Source: an uncultured Bacteroidales bacterium (GTDB lineage: Bacteria > Bacteroidota > Bacteroidia > Bacteroidales > Muribaculaceae). From it: DNA of 64,000 nucleotides. Shown here piece by piece: positions 26,339 through 35,860 of this stretch. Every line of letters starts with the position of its first letter. Position 1 is the stretch's first letter. The DNA lies in contig CACWNQ010000004.1 in the NCBI GenBank assembly GCA_902762385.1, forward strand, positions 62,001 through 126,000, read 5' to 3'. A model generated the notes under the pieces. That model searched no databases. It worked only from the letters and a program-made list of their open reading frames with translations, and had not been told where the DNA came from. Position numbers and translations under genes: made by a program.

Positions 26339-29197
26339 ATGTCATATATGCTTTCTATCTTGGTAAGGAAAATAAAATGTGCAGGGTTGTTGCTCGCGGT
26401 AATTGCTGCCACGAGTAGCGTTGTTGCCTATGCCGATAGCTATATATCAGGCAATGATGTGCCTAATCCCGTTGCTTATCTTCCTCCACCACCCGACTCC
26501 ACGATGATAATGCGCAATGGCGACTATGCCCGATGGATTTGGGGCAAGACCATTCGTAACACGGCACGAGGTGAGATGGCTAGTGGCGATTCTAAATATG
26601 GAACTGCTCGCACGAGTGTGATATTTGGCGAGATTCTCGGCATCGAAATCACAGCTTCCACAACACCAGCAATCTACCGATTCATGATGAGAGCAGGCGA
26701 AACTGGTGCTGCAGGCGTCTCGAAAATGAAACATGCCTATTTTCGCAAACGCCCATTTGTGCTCATGGTTGAGCAAACTTGGGGGGCGCACGATTCCTAT
26801 AGTGAACTGGCCCCCAACAGTTCTTACCCATCGTCGCACACCGGTAACGGATGGGGGGCAGCACTTGCGTTGGCCGAGATGGCTCCGCACTTGCAGGATT
26901 CGATATTATGGCGTGGCTACCAGTACGGTGTAAGTCGTGTTATTGTGGGAGCGCATTGGATGAGCGATGTGAATGCGGCATTTTTGTGTGCTACCGCAGC
27001 TATATCACGTGCACGCCTCACCCCAGAATACCAGGCTGACCTAGAGGCTGCCAAGCAAGAGTACATGCAGATCAAGGGCATTAGCGAGGAAGAACGAAAT
27101 CCCAACATTTATCCATCGGCACTCACGATTCTAGATGCGCCCGCAATGGACGATTCCTATTTATATTATGGAGAAGTGGGCACATACTGGAAGGCGAAGG
27201 AAGAGCGCAATACAGTGCGTGGCACTCAGGCTGTTGCCGACGCCAATCTGAGCGACGACGCCATCCTGGCTGGTTTTGCGCCTTGTTTCGATATCACAGT
27301 GTCGTCCGATTCCACACCAAACATAGTGTCGTTGATGAAGAACCTTAAGCTCCTGCTAGGTTTACATGCAGCGTCGATGAAGGACTTTTGGTTCCGTAGC
27401 CGACCCTATGTGCAGCTTGGCGACACCACTATGGTGCCAGGCGAAGAACAAGAGTACTATGACGAGTCGTCTTATCCCTCGGGACATGCATTGATAGGCT
27501 GGGGACTTGCCATGACTCTTGCCGAGGTGATGCCCGAGTGCCAGAATGCAATCCTCAAGCGTGGATATGACTTTGGCTGGAGCCGTGTGATTGCTGGTTT
27601 TCATTATCCTGGCGATGTTCAAGCAGGATGGATCATGGCCTCGAGCTTGATGACAAAAATGCATAATGATGCCTATTTCAACAGTATGCTTGATGCCGCT
27701 AAGCAGGAATATGCCGAGATAAAAGCCCAGCAAGACTCTGCCGCTACAATGATGGCGGCGCAACAGTTGTCGTACCTGCCACTGCCGCCCGACTCGTTGG
27801 CTGTGGGCTTTGCAGGTGATTTCTACCACTGGATTTGGGGCAAGCAACAACGAGACACTGAGCTTGGAGAGCTGGCTGCTCAAGATTCAGGGTGTTGTGA
27901 CATTAATCAAATGTGCGACATTTTTAGTAACGTCCTGGAAATTGACATCAGTGCGACACCTGCCATCTACAGCTTCATCAGTCATGCTGCCGAGGCGGCC
28001 CAGGGTCGTGCAGGCGAGATAAGTGAAAACTCTCCACGCAAGCGACCCTATGTGCTAATGAACGAGCAGCCTTGGGGCGTGAATAGCTCGCAGCAAAGCG
28101 AGAGTGAATCATCATCTCACCCGTCAATTCATGCTGCCAAGACATGGACGGTGGCACTGGCGCTGGCTCAGCTGGCACCTAACAAGCAAGATACTATCCT
28201 GAAAAGGGCATTTCAATGCGCAGGCAGTGGGGTAATTACTGGTGAAAGTTGGCAAACTGATATCGATGCTGGCCTAGTTGTGGCAGGCGAAGTGATATGT
28301 CAACTCTTTGCATCAAGAGATTATGGCAATCTTTTCAACGCTGCTCGCAACGAGTATATGCAGGTAACAGGGCTAACCGATGAGAATCTCACGGCATCCT
28401 ACATCTCGATGATCGACTTACTGGGCACACCACTCGATAAGGACAACGTGCTGTATGCAGCCGATGCCGAGGCTTACTGGCATACCAAATCACTGCGCCC
28501 CACCGAGCGCGGGGTGCTTGCCGAAGCCGATGCGGCGCTCACCGAAGCCTATCTTATTGACATGTTTAATGCATGCACGCCAGCTATTGAGATTTCAGAG
28601 GAAAACACTCCTTCCATTGTCTATTTTTTCAGAACGCTCCAGCTTATACTCAACTCCCGGGCCACGAGTTTAAAGGGCAGCACCTCCCGCCGTGTTAGAC
28701 CTTACAGGATGCTCCAGAAAACCACTCAATTCACTCAAGAGGAGCGCCAGCTCTATTCCGAGTCGTCTTATCCTTCACGACATGCATTGATAGGGTGGGG
28801 ACTTGCCATGGCTCTAGCCGAGGTGATGCCCGATTACCGTCAGGCAATTCTCAAGCGTGCGTTTGACTACGGCGAGAGTCGCATCATTAAGGGCATGTGT
28901 TACTCGAGCGACATCACGGCGGCAAGAATTATGGCAATGTGCGACATTATCAAGCTTCACAACGACACTGTATTCAGTGTTCCGCTCGATAGCGCCAAAG
29001 CCGAATATAGGCAAAAACGATTAGGCGACGTGAATGGCGATGGCCAAGTTACAAGCTTCGACATCACGGTTCTTTACAGCTATCTGCTCACTGGCGACGA
29101 CAGTTCAATAGTGTTTGGCGATCAAGATGGCGACGGCATTATAACCACTAGCGATATTACCACGGTCTATAGTATCCTACTCGGTCCCACTCCTTGA
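26339..29197 (+). CDS. Four-unit PAP2 acid phosphatase with dockerin-like tail
   Basis: 952 aa. Secretion signal ~1-33. Four class-A acid phosphatase (PAP2) units of ~215 residues follow, with PSGH-type motifs at P164 (PSSH), P380 (PSGH), P595 (PSIH) and P812 (PSRH). Units 1 and 2 keep the full triad: Kx6RP, PSxH and SRx5Hx3D (SRVIVGAHWMSD; SRVIAGFHYPGD). Unit 3 has lost the K and the last motif (SGVITGESWQTD). Unit 4 has Cys for the final His (SRIIKGMCYSSD). Units 1/3 and 2/4 resemble each other most, so an A-B pair was duplicated whole and the second pair decayed. A dockerin-like pair (~896-950) ends the protein. Known members release phosphate from organic esters at low pH. Confidence 0.9.
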   Translation: MSYMLSILVRKIKCAGLLLAVIAATSSVVAYADSYISGNDVPNPVAYLPPPPDSTMIMRNGDYARWIWGKTIRNTARGEMASGDSKYGTARTSVIFGEILGIEITASTTPAIYRFMMRAGETGAAGVSKMKHAYFRKRPFVLMVEQTWGAHDSYSELAPNSSYPSSHTGNGWGAALALAEMAPHLQDSILWRGYQYGVSRVIVGAHWMSDVNAAFLCATAAISRARLTPEYQADLEAAKQEYMQIKGISEEERNPNIYPSALTILDAPAMDDSYLYYGEVGTYWKAKEERNTVRGTQAVADANLSDDAILAGFAPCFDITVSSDSTPNIVSLMKNLKLLLGLHAASMKDFWFRSRPYVQLGDTTMVPGEEQEYYDESSYPSGHALIGWGLAMTLAEVMPECQNAILKRGYDFGWSRVIAGFHYPGDVQAGWIMASSLMTKMHNDAYFNSMLDAAKQEYAEIKAQQDSAATMMAAQQLSYLPLPPDSLAVGFAGDFYHWIWGKQQRDTELGELAAQDSGCCDINQMCDIFSNVLEIDISATPAIYSFISHAAEAAQGRAGEISENSPRKRPYVLMNEQPWGVNSSQQSESESSSHPSIHAAKTWTVALALAQLAPNKQDTILKRAFQCAGSGVITGESWQTDIDAGLVVAGEVICQLFASRDYGNLFNAARNEYMQVTGLTDENLTASYISMIDLLGTPLDKDNVLYAADAEAYWHTKSLRPTERGVLAEADAALTEAYLIDMFNACTPAIEISEENTPSIVYFFRTLQLILNSRATSLKGSTSRRVRPYRMLQKTTQFTQEERQLYSESSYPSRHALIGWGLAMALAEVMPDYRQAILKRAFDYGESRIIKGMCYSSDITAARIMAMCDIIKLHNDTVFSVPLDSAKAEYRQKRLGDVNGDGQVTSFDITVLYSYLLTGDDSSIVFGDQDGDGIITTSDITTVYSILLGPTP

Positions 29198-29215
29198 ACG
29201 GCTTGGTGGCAAGAC

Positions 29216-30514
29216 CTAAGGGTGACCGATGCGGTTCAAGAAATGCTTGCGAACATCGGTCCAGTGATAGTAAGGCGCAATGTCGGTGTCAATGGGCAGG
29301 GTTGCCTCGTGTTCGTTGAGCAGTATTTTGACCAAGATGTCATCGCTGCCTGGTTTGCGATAATACACCATCTGGATGTTGGCGGCCATTGGAAACACCT
29401 CATAGGAGCGCCAGTGCTCGGCGAGAGTCTCTAGTTGGGTGGTTTCATAATCCATGCCGTTGAGTCCCATCAGGCACACTGTGGGCAGCACAACGCTTTC
29501 GTGCCCGAAACGCAGTGTAGCACTGTTGGTCCCACTTGCAATGGCGATGTCGGCAGCTTCTACAAAGTTGAGCAGCAGGTGCCTGTGTGCCAAGGGGCCA
29601 GTGTGGTTAGTGAGTGGCGTGTTTCCCGAGTAGACATACCATCGCGCGTTGTTATAGGTCCAAATCAGGGTAGCATCATCGGCGGTAAACACCCCGGTGT
29701 AGAGGTCAATGTTCTCGAAATCGTGGTGGCTCTGCATGTTGCTCACCACATCAAAGAGGCGCATCACCAGTGTGAAACTATCGATGCTGTCGCGCACAAA
29801 TTTCTTGTCGGTGAATAGTCTAGACGTGATTTTGCCGAGTCGCTTGTCGAGTTCCTTCGGGGGAAACAATTTGTCTTTAAACTCGTTAACTGCTGGTCGG
29901 GCAGCACGTTGTGCCGCTATTGCCACGGTGTCGCGATAGTTCATGTAGTACATATCGTGCTCGCTGGCATCGGTTGTGATGCGTAGGCGTGGGTTGAGCG
30001 ACTTGAGCATGTCGGTTTCATTGAGCATCGAGAGGATGCAGCGAATCACAACCGTCGAGCGGGCATCCACATGGGCATCGCCTTGCCACACCTCGGGGAA
30101 GTTCTCAACCATGCGGCGCGCTATACCTTGATGTTGCTCGGCACCTATGTCGCTCAGTTCACCCAGTCGCTGGCGCGAAGCCTCAAGCATGTTGCGACAT
30201 GCTGCCAGCACCTCCTTGCCACGTTGGGTTAGCTTGCCGTTGATCTCGCCTTTTGATAGTTGCTCAACGGGAATGGAATAATCCTTCGGGTCAATCAGCC
30301 AGCGGCTTCCGTGACGGCCATAGTGGTTGATGAAAAATGGCGTGTACCCCTTGGGTGCAGGAGTGAGTGTGGGCAGGTTTTTATCGGGATAAGCCTGGTA
30401 GTTGTTGGCGCTGATGCGCAGGTCTTTCTCAAATGTCTCACGAGCGATGCTCTGCGCTTGAATACTAGTGGCCACAACCACTACCGCCCATATTAATAAA
30501 AAGAAACGTTTCAT
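29216..30514 (-). CDS. Histidine acid phosphatase (phytase/MINPP-like), secreted
   Basis: 432 aa. Signal peptide ~1-21. The RHG signature is present at R67-H68-G69 (NHYGRHGSRW; H68 is the nucleophile), and a C-terminal H338-E339 (RFGHESVVLP) replaces the usual HD/HAE proton-donor motif, as in MINPP-like phytases. Such enzymes remove phosphates from inositol phosphates or other esters in the periplasm or outside. It converges on the PAP2 gene with only an 18-bp gap and no clear terminator. With PafA and PAP2 it makes a three-fold phosphatase cluster. Phytate is a plausible but unproven substrate. Confidence 0.85.
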   Translation of the reverse strand: MKRFFLLIWAVVVVATSIQAQSIARETFEKDLRISANNYQAYPDKNLPTLTPAPKGYTPFFINHYGRHGSRWLIDPKDYSIPVEQLSKGEINGKLTQRGKEVLAACRNMLEASRQRLGELSDIGAEQHQGIARRMVENFPEVWQGDAHVDARSTVVIRCILSMLNETDMLKSLNPRLRITTDASEHDMYYMNYRDTVAIAAQRAARPAVNEFKDKLFPPKELDKRLGKITSRLFTDKKFVRDSIDSFTLVMRLFDVVSNMQSHHDFENIDLYTGVFTADDATLIWTYNNARWYVYSGNTPLTNHTGPLAHRHLLLNFVEAADIAIASGTNSATLRFGHESVVLPTVCLMGLNGMDYETTQLETLAEHWRSYEVFPMAANIQMVYYRKPGSDDILVKILLNEHEATLPIDTDIAPYYHWTDVRKHFLNRIGHP

Positions 30515-30572
30515 GCTCTTATAACATTATCAGTTGTGCATTATAAATTCTAAACCAAGAACTAAAAACTAA

Positions 30573-31556
30573 TCACACCGTTGCAGTAATGATTGTTGCC
30601 CTTCCTGCTATGTCGAGGCTTCTCACGCATGCTGGCGCCAGCACAGTTTCGCCACGAGCTATGGACACTGACTCGCCGTTGCCACAGTCGATAGTGGCGC
30701 TGCCGTCTATACACATCAGGCACAGGAAGGCGTCGTGAGGCATTGCGTGGCGATAGTTCCCGTCGATCATCAAGCGGTCGATGTCGAAGAAAATGCTGCT
30801 TATCAGGCGCGTGTTGCCCGCATTGTTAGGGTAGTGACGCAGGCAGTCGCTGCTCACGGTGTAGTCGATGGCGTCGAGGGCAAGCTCGGTGTGAAGCTCA
30901 CGTGGCTTGCCGTTGCTGTCGATGCGGTCGTAGTCGTACACGCGATAGGTGATGTCGCTTGCCTGCTGAACCTCGAGCAGTAAGTTGCCGGCGCCTATCG
31001 AGTGGATGCGCCCTGCAGGCAGGAAAAAGATGTCGCCCTTGTGGGTGGCGTGGCGCGCCAGCACGTCGAGCAGCGTGCCGTTGCGCATGTGTTCGAGATA
31101 CTCACTCGGGGTGATAGTGCGGCTCATTCCTGCAAGCAGCGAGGCGCCAGGCTCGGCATCGATGATGTACCACATTTCGGTCTTGCCGCTGCAGTCATGG
31201 CGGCGGTGTGCAAGAGTATCGTCGGGATGGACTTGGACCGAGAGGTCTTTGCTGGCATCAATGAATTTTACAAGCAGCGGGAACTCGGTGCAGTGCTTGC
31301 GCCACACTCTGCCTCCCACCAACTGCTCCTTGTAGTGCTCGATGAGAGTGCGCAGGCTCGTGCCGGCATGCTCACCATGGGCAACGATGCTCTCGCGGCC
31401 CTGCAGCCCCGAGATTTCCCAACTCTCGCCCACATTGTGAGAGTCGATTGTCATGCCCTTGAAGGCGGCTATCTTGTCGCCTCCCCACAGCACAGTCTTT
31501 AAGTTCAGGTCAAACTTGAAGAGCTGTGGTCGCAATATTTCTCTTCCCCTAGCCAT
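30573..31556 (-). CDS. manA: Mannose-6-phosphate isomerase, class I
   Basis: 327 aa, within family range. Cupin-type enzyme with visible metal ligands: QVH in LSVQVHPDD, E in GKTEMWYII, and H in PAGRIHSIGAG. It interconverts mannose-6-P and fructose-6-P in the cytoplasm, feeding GDP-mannose or glycolysis. The frame is open to 31589, but a TAATTTTG box at 31587-31594 puts transcription start near 31580, and the ATG at 31556 (MARGREILRPQLFKF) aligns with the family start. It sits 58 bp from the phosphatase gene and faces the same way. Confidence 0.92.
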   Translation of the reverse strand: MARGREILRPQLFKFDLNLKTVLWGGDKIAAFKGMTIDSHNVGESWEISGLQGRESIVAHGEHAGTSLRTLIEHYKEQLVGGRVWRKHCTEFPLLVKFIDASKDLSVQVHPDDTLAHRRHDCSGKTEMWYIIDAEPGASLLAGMSRTITPSEYLEHMRNGTLLDVLARHATHKGDIFFLPAGRIHSIGAGNLLLEVQQASDITYRVYDYDRIDSNGKPRELHTELALDAIDYTVSSDCLRHYPNNAGNTRLISSIFFDIDRLMIDGNYRHAMPHDAFLCLMCIDGSATIDCGNGESVSIARGETVLAPACVRSLDIAGRATIITATV

Positions 31557-31586
31557 GCTATGCGCTCGGTATATGCTATCAAGGTG

Positions 31587-31594
31587 CAAAATTA
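31587..31594 (-). promoter_or_regulatory. -7 box of manA
   Basis: TAATTTTG on the minus strand overlaps the longer open frame and so fixes the manA start at 31556. Confidence 0.5.
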
Positions 31595-31764
31595 AATGTT
31601 TTTCTTTAAATCTGCCTCATAACGCTTCATAATTCTTTGTTCACACTTCTCTTATTTTGTTTTATTGTGTCTTCTTAAATTCACATTAAATTCACAGAAT
31701 TTGTATTAACAATAAAAAAAACTTAACAATTCAATTTTTAGTAAGAAATATGAAATTATTAGAC

Positions 31765-31772
31765 TAACTTTG
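31765..31772 (+). promoter_or_regulatory. -7 box of the 31811-35845 run
   Basis: TAACTTTG, with a transcription start near 31779 and a leader of about 32 nt. The -33 region is weak. Confidence 0.5.
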
Positions 31773-31810
31773 CACAGTTTTTTCGAGACAGTTTCGAGAT
31801 AACCTTTTTT

Positions 31811-32521
31811 ATGACACAAAAAAACAAGAAAATATTATGGTCAATAGTAGGGGCAACAGTGGTTGCTCTGCTGGCGATGTATATGTTTGTCACTCCAGTT
31901 CACAACTGGATCAATAGTGTCATAGGCAGGAATGAGCGTGCTTATCCCAAACCAGATAATTCTAGCGAGGTCGAATATGAATATGGAGCACCTGTCGAGA
32001 AAATCGAAGGCGAGATTATTGATGTGCCACGCGATTCCATCCTCGACAGCTTGCTAAGGGCCGACACTGCCACCATGGGAGTGGTGAATCCTCTTGATGG
32101 GCCAGCACCTGGTCATGTGGAAGGGTTTGGAGAGGGACCGCTGCCACCAGCGCCTAGCGAAGATAATTTGCCAAATAAGGACGGTGATTTGAATGAGGTT
32201 GACGAGAAGGAACTTGAGCAACTCGAGCACATGGTCCCCACTCTGGAGGAGATAGTTGAAATCGAGCAGCACACTAGCTCTAATGCTGCTGTAAATAAGA
32301 AGATTGTGGCTTGCCGTAGCGCTTTCAACAAGTTGCTCGAGTGCTATCGGGAATACAAGACGGCTCCAAGCCCCAAGCTTAAAGCCGATGGAAAGAAGCA
32401 GAAGGATGCCCTGCTCGTGGCTCTGTCGCAACTGATGAAATTGTCGCAGATTAATAACGACGAGGCTGGCATGGAAGAAGCTGCCGACTTGCGACGTGAA
32501 GTCAACAAGATGGAGTTCTAA
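31811..32521 (+). CDS. Single-pass membrane protein, unknown, coiled-coil-like C-terminus
   Basis: 236 aa. One N-terminal membrane helix (~9-27, IVGATVVALLAMYMF). Then comes a Pro/Asp/Glu-rich extracytoplasmic linker (~40-130) with long acidic runs, and a basic-acidic helical segment (~150-236: NKKIVACRSAFNKLLECYREYKTAPSPKLKADGKK) that looks coiled-coil-like. I do not recognise the family. It precedes the YfhO gene by 41 bp on the same strand, so a role near that transporter-like protein is possible, but nothing in the sequence proves it. Confidence 0.7.
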   Translation: MTQKNKKILWSIVGATVVALLAMYMFVTPVHNWINSVIGRNERAYPKPDNSSEVEYEYGAPVEKIEGEIIDVPRDSILDSLLRADTATMGVVNPLDGPAPGHVEGFGEGPLPPAPSEDNLPNKDGDLNEVDEKELEQLEHMVPTLEEIVEIEQHTSSNAAVNKKIVACRSAFNKLLECYREYKTAPSPKLKADGKKQKDALLVALSQLMKLSQINNDEAGMEEAADLRREVNKMEF

Positions 32522-32562
32522 GTAAGAGGTAAGAAGTAAGAAAACACTCAATAATAAAAGTA

Positions 32563-35121
32563 ATGGAAACCAACTTTCTTGATAAGCGATTGACAGGCAC
32601 AATCAAGGTGCGTAGCGTGATCGCTCTAGTGCTTTCGATACTGGCGATGGCTGCCATATCGTGGATTTATTTCTATCCTAGCGACGTGAACGGCGACGTG
32701 CTGCAGCAGAACGACGTGCTGCAAGGAGCAGCCAACGGGCAGGAGGCGAAACTCTATAACGAGAGTCACGATGGCGAGGTGACACGATGGACTAACAGTC
32801 TCTTTGGCGGAATGCCCACATTCCAGATTGCACCTAGCTATGAGAGCAACTCGATGATTAATAAGATAGGGCGTGTGCTCACATTGGGATTCCCCGAACC
32901 AGTAAGCTGGATTTTCTTGCTTATGCTAGGTTTCTTCATCCTGATGTTGTCGCTCGACATGAAGTGGTACTTGGCTGTGCTTGGCGCAATTGGCTATGCC
33001 TTCTCGTCCTATTTCTTCATTATCATCGACGCAGGACACATATGGAAACTGCTAACCTTGTGCTACATTCCACCCACTATAGCAGGTATCATTTGGGCCT
33101 ATCGGGGCAAGTACTTGCTCGGTGCTGCTGTGGCTGCATTGTTTGCCACGTTGCAGCTCATAAGCAACCATGTGCAGATGACCTATTACTCAATGCTGAT
33201 TGTTGTGCCACTGGTTGTGGCCTTCCTGGTTATCGCTATCAAGGACAAAAAAATAGGGCAGTGGTGCATCGCCACATGTGCACTTGCAGTTGCTGCCGCT
33301 CTGGCGCTGGGAGCCAATGCGTCTAACTTGTATCTCTCCTATAAGTATTCTCAGGAAACCATGCGTGGCGGGCACAGCGAGCTCACTCCACTACCCAGCA
33401 ACGATGGTGAGCAAAACGTGAGTAGTGAGCCCACCAATGGCGGCTTAAGCAAGGAGTATATCACACAGTGGAGCTACGGCATCGACGAGACCTGGACTCT
33501 TATGGTTCCCAATGTGAAGGGTGGCACGAGCATGAAATCGCTTGCCGAGGTTGACGGTGCTGATGAGAAGGCTGCCGACAGCGAACTTGGCGTTCAGGGC
33601 ATGCAGGCATTCTCACAGTACTTTGGTGACCAGCCGTTCACCAGTGGTCCGGTGTATGTGGGTGCGCTGATTTTCGTGCTGTTCATTCTCAGCCTCTTCG
33701 TAGTTAAAGGACCGTTGAAATGGGCTTTGCTTGTTGCAACCATTTTCTCGGTGCTCCTGTCGTGGGGACATAACTTCATGGGATTGACCGATTTCTTCAT
33801 CGACCACGTGCCCATGTACAATAAGTTCCGAACCGTGTCGAGTATCCTTGTTGTGGCCGAGTTCACGATGCCACTGCTAGCAGTGATGGCCCTCAAGGAA
33901 ATGTTTACACAAGAAGATTTTTTCACTAAATATGGAAAGTTGACCTATGCTGTATTTGGTGTTTGTGCTCTGTTATGTGTGCTATTTGCAGTGTCACCAG
34001 GAATGTTTGGCGGTTCTCCAAGCGAGGAGGAGGCGGCCCGTCTTGCGCAGGCCTTGCAGGGACAAGCAACCCTCGATCAGCTGCCAGGTGTTACGGCAGC
34101 AGTCGAAGCTATACGTCACAGCCTTGTGAGTAGCGACGCTTGGCGAAGCTTGCTGGTGATAGTTCTGGGTTTTGCTGTGCTGATGGCTTATAAGTTTCAA
34201 AAACTTAACGCAATGGCTGCAGGACTAGTGATAACAGCTATCGTGCTCATCGATATGTATACCGTCAACAAGCGTTATCTCAACGAGGAGCGTTTTGTGA
34301 GCCGTGATGACCTTCCCGAGACTACCTTCGAGAAAACTCCTGCCGATGCAATAATTCTTGCCGATACCACTCAGAACTACCGTGTGATGGACCTGCAGGG
34401 ATTTATGCAGCCACGCTCGAGCTATTTCCACAAGACTGTGGGTGGTTATCATGCTGCTAAGCTCACTCGCTATAACGACCTCATCGAGCGACAAATCTCC
34501 AACAACAATATGGCAGTGCTCAATATGCTCAACACTAGGTGGTTTATGATGAACAACGAACAGGCTCAACAGAATCCTGAGGCCCTGGGCAACGCATGGT
34601 TTGTCGACTCTCTTACCTATGTAAAGAATGCCGACCAGGAGATGAAGTTCCTCGATGACTTTAACCCAGCAACCTCGGCCGTTGCCGATGCACAGTTCAA
34701 GGGCGCTTTGGGCGAAGCTAAACCCACTCAGCCTGGTGACACCATTTATGAAACCACTTACGCTCCCAATAAGCTTACTTACCATGCCCACAGTGCGCAA
34801 GGTGGATTGGCTGTGTTCAGTGAGATTTACTTCCCATGGGGATGGAAGGCTACCATCGACGGCAAGGAAGCTAAGATTGGTCGCGTGAACTATGTGCTTC
34901 GTGCGATGCAGCTGCCCGCAGGCGACCACACCATAGTATTCACGTTCGATCCTGATGAGGTGCACAAGACCGAGGGAATTGCTAAGACTTCAGTTTATAT
35001 AATTCTGTTGCTCGTGGTCTTTACACTAGCGTGGTCGATAGGAAATTCTCAGCGCCGCCGCAAGAAAGAGCTAGAACAAGAGCAACAGCAACCGACTGAT
35101 AAGCAGAAAACGAAAAAATAG
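32563..35121 (+). CDS. YfhO family membrane protein
   Basis: 852 aa. Many hydrophobic segments: one at ~20-38, a cluster at ~105-250, another group at ~355-540, and one near the C-terminus (~810-830). It has the YfhO pattern of a large extracytoplasmic domain (e.g. ~230-345 and ~550-800, with the family-like end GWKATIDGKEAKIGRVNYVLRAMQLPAGDHTIVFTF). Gram-positive YfhO is tied to lipoteichoic acid glycosylation, and it belongs to the GT-C-like glycosyltransferase group; in Bacteroidetes the substrate is not known. The gene lies 7 bp before a methyltransferase-like gene. Confidence 0.85.
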   Translation: METNFLDKRLTGTIKVRSVIALVLSILAMAAISWIYFYPSDVNGDVLQQNDVLQGAANGQEAKLYNESHDGEVTRWTNSLFGGMPTFQIAPSYESNSMINKIGRVLTLGFPEPVSWIFLLMLGFFILMLSLDMKWYLAVLGAIGYAFSSYFFIIIDAGHIWKLLTLCYIPPTIAGIIWAYRGKYLLGAAVAALFATLQLISNHVQMTYYSMLIVVPLVVAFLVIAIKDKKIGQWCIATCALAVAAALALGANASNLYLSYKYSQETMRGGHSELTPLPSNDGEQNVSSEPTNGGLSKEYITQWSYGIDETWTLMVPNVKGGTSMKSLAEVDGADEKAADSELGVQGMQAFSQYFGDQPFTSGPVYVGALIFVLFILSLFVVKGPLKWALLVATIFSVLLSWGHNFMGLTDFFIDHVPMYNKFRTVSSILVVAEFTMPLLAVMALKEMFTQEDFFTKYGKLTYAVFGVCALLCVLFAVSPGMFGGSPSEEEAARLAQALQGQATLDQLPGVTAAVEAIRHSLVSSDAWRSLLVIVLGFAVLMAYKFQKLNAMAAGLVITAIVLIDMYTVNKRYLNEERFVSRDDLPETTFEKTPADAIILADTTQNYRVMDLQGFMQPRSSYFHKTVGGYHAAKLTRYNDLIERQISNNNMAVLNMLNTRWFMMNNEQAQQNPEALGNAWFVDSLTYVKNADQEMKFLDDFNPATSAVADAQFKGALGEAKPTQPGDTIYETTYAPNKLTYHAHSAQGGLAVFSEIYFPWGWKATIDGKEAKIGRVNYVLRAMQLPAGDHTIVFTFDPDEVHKTEGIAKTSVYIILLLVVFTLAWSIGNSQRRRKKELEQEQQQPTDKQKTKK

Positions 35122-35128
35122 CAACTAC

Positions 35129-35845
35129 TTGGGGCGTATAAAGAGATATCGCACGGCGCTGAGCCGTCATCATCGTAGCAAAGGGCATGGCATACATTCG
35201 CCCTTTGCTTTCAACTTTGTACGCTTTGTGTTGAGGGAGAAGTTGCCTTACTATTGCTATGAGGATATGGAACAGCTGCGGCAGGCTGTGATTGAATCGT
35301 TGCGCGATGTAAAGAGACACCCTCGAGTTGTATCGGTAAAGGGTCTGAAGATGCTCTTTCGCATAACAAACTTTTTTAACCCCACATCTATCTTTCAGGT
35401 GGGTTCGAGTTATGGCCTCACAGCAGCAAGTATGATGAATGTAAGTTCTTCTAGTCGCTTATGGCTTTATGACCCAGAACTCAATAGTTATCCTGTTACA
35501 GTAGGTGTGCTCATGCCTTACATCGATGATGTGCAATGCTACAATCAACTGGATGTGGCGATGCATGACTATCTTAATAGTCTTTCCAGCAACATTCCTT
35601 TTGTCCTGGTCAACTCTATTCCCTTGCCTCAGGATGTGGAACCATTGCAGTCGATGCTGAGCGACATGATTGACACTGGTTGTGTGATTGTGATGCGAAA
35701 CCTGCATCGAAGCGACGTGATGAAGCAGCTGTGGCTGAATCTGAAAGCCGAGATAAAGTGGGGACAAACATTCACTAACGAGAAAACAGCAATCGTAGTG
35801 GCACAACCAAAACTCAATCTTGAGCATTTCTTCCTATGGTTTTGA
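35129..35845 (+). CDS. SAM-dependent methyltransferase-like protein, TTG start
   Basis: 238 aa. The N-terminus has the Bacteroidetes-typical GHGIHSPFAFNFVRFVL. A Rossmann-like block, IFQVGSSYGLTAASM (~86-100), stands in for the SAM-binding loop E/DxGxGxG, in degenerate form. SRLWLYDPELN (~108-118) is the likely acidic loop. It may be a class I O-methyltransferase or a relative that lost activity. The start is TTG at 35129, 7 bp after the YfhO stop; no ATG or GTG fits before the conserved segment. Substrate unknown. Confidence 0.7.
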   Translation: MGRIKRYRTALSRHHRSKGHGIHSPFAFNFVRFVLREKLPYYCYEDMEQLRQAVIESLRDVKRHPRVVSVKGLKMLFRITNFFNPTSIFQVGSSYGLTAASMMNVSSSSRLWLYDPELNSYPVTVGVLMPYIDDVQCYNQLDVAMHDYLNSLSSNIPFVLVNSIPLPQDVEPLQSMLSDMIDTGCVIVMRNLHRSDVMKQLWLNLKAEIKWGQTFTNEKTAIVVAQPKLNLEHFFLWF

Positions 35846-35860
35846 GTCGGAAAGAATCAA

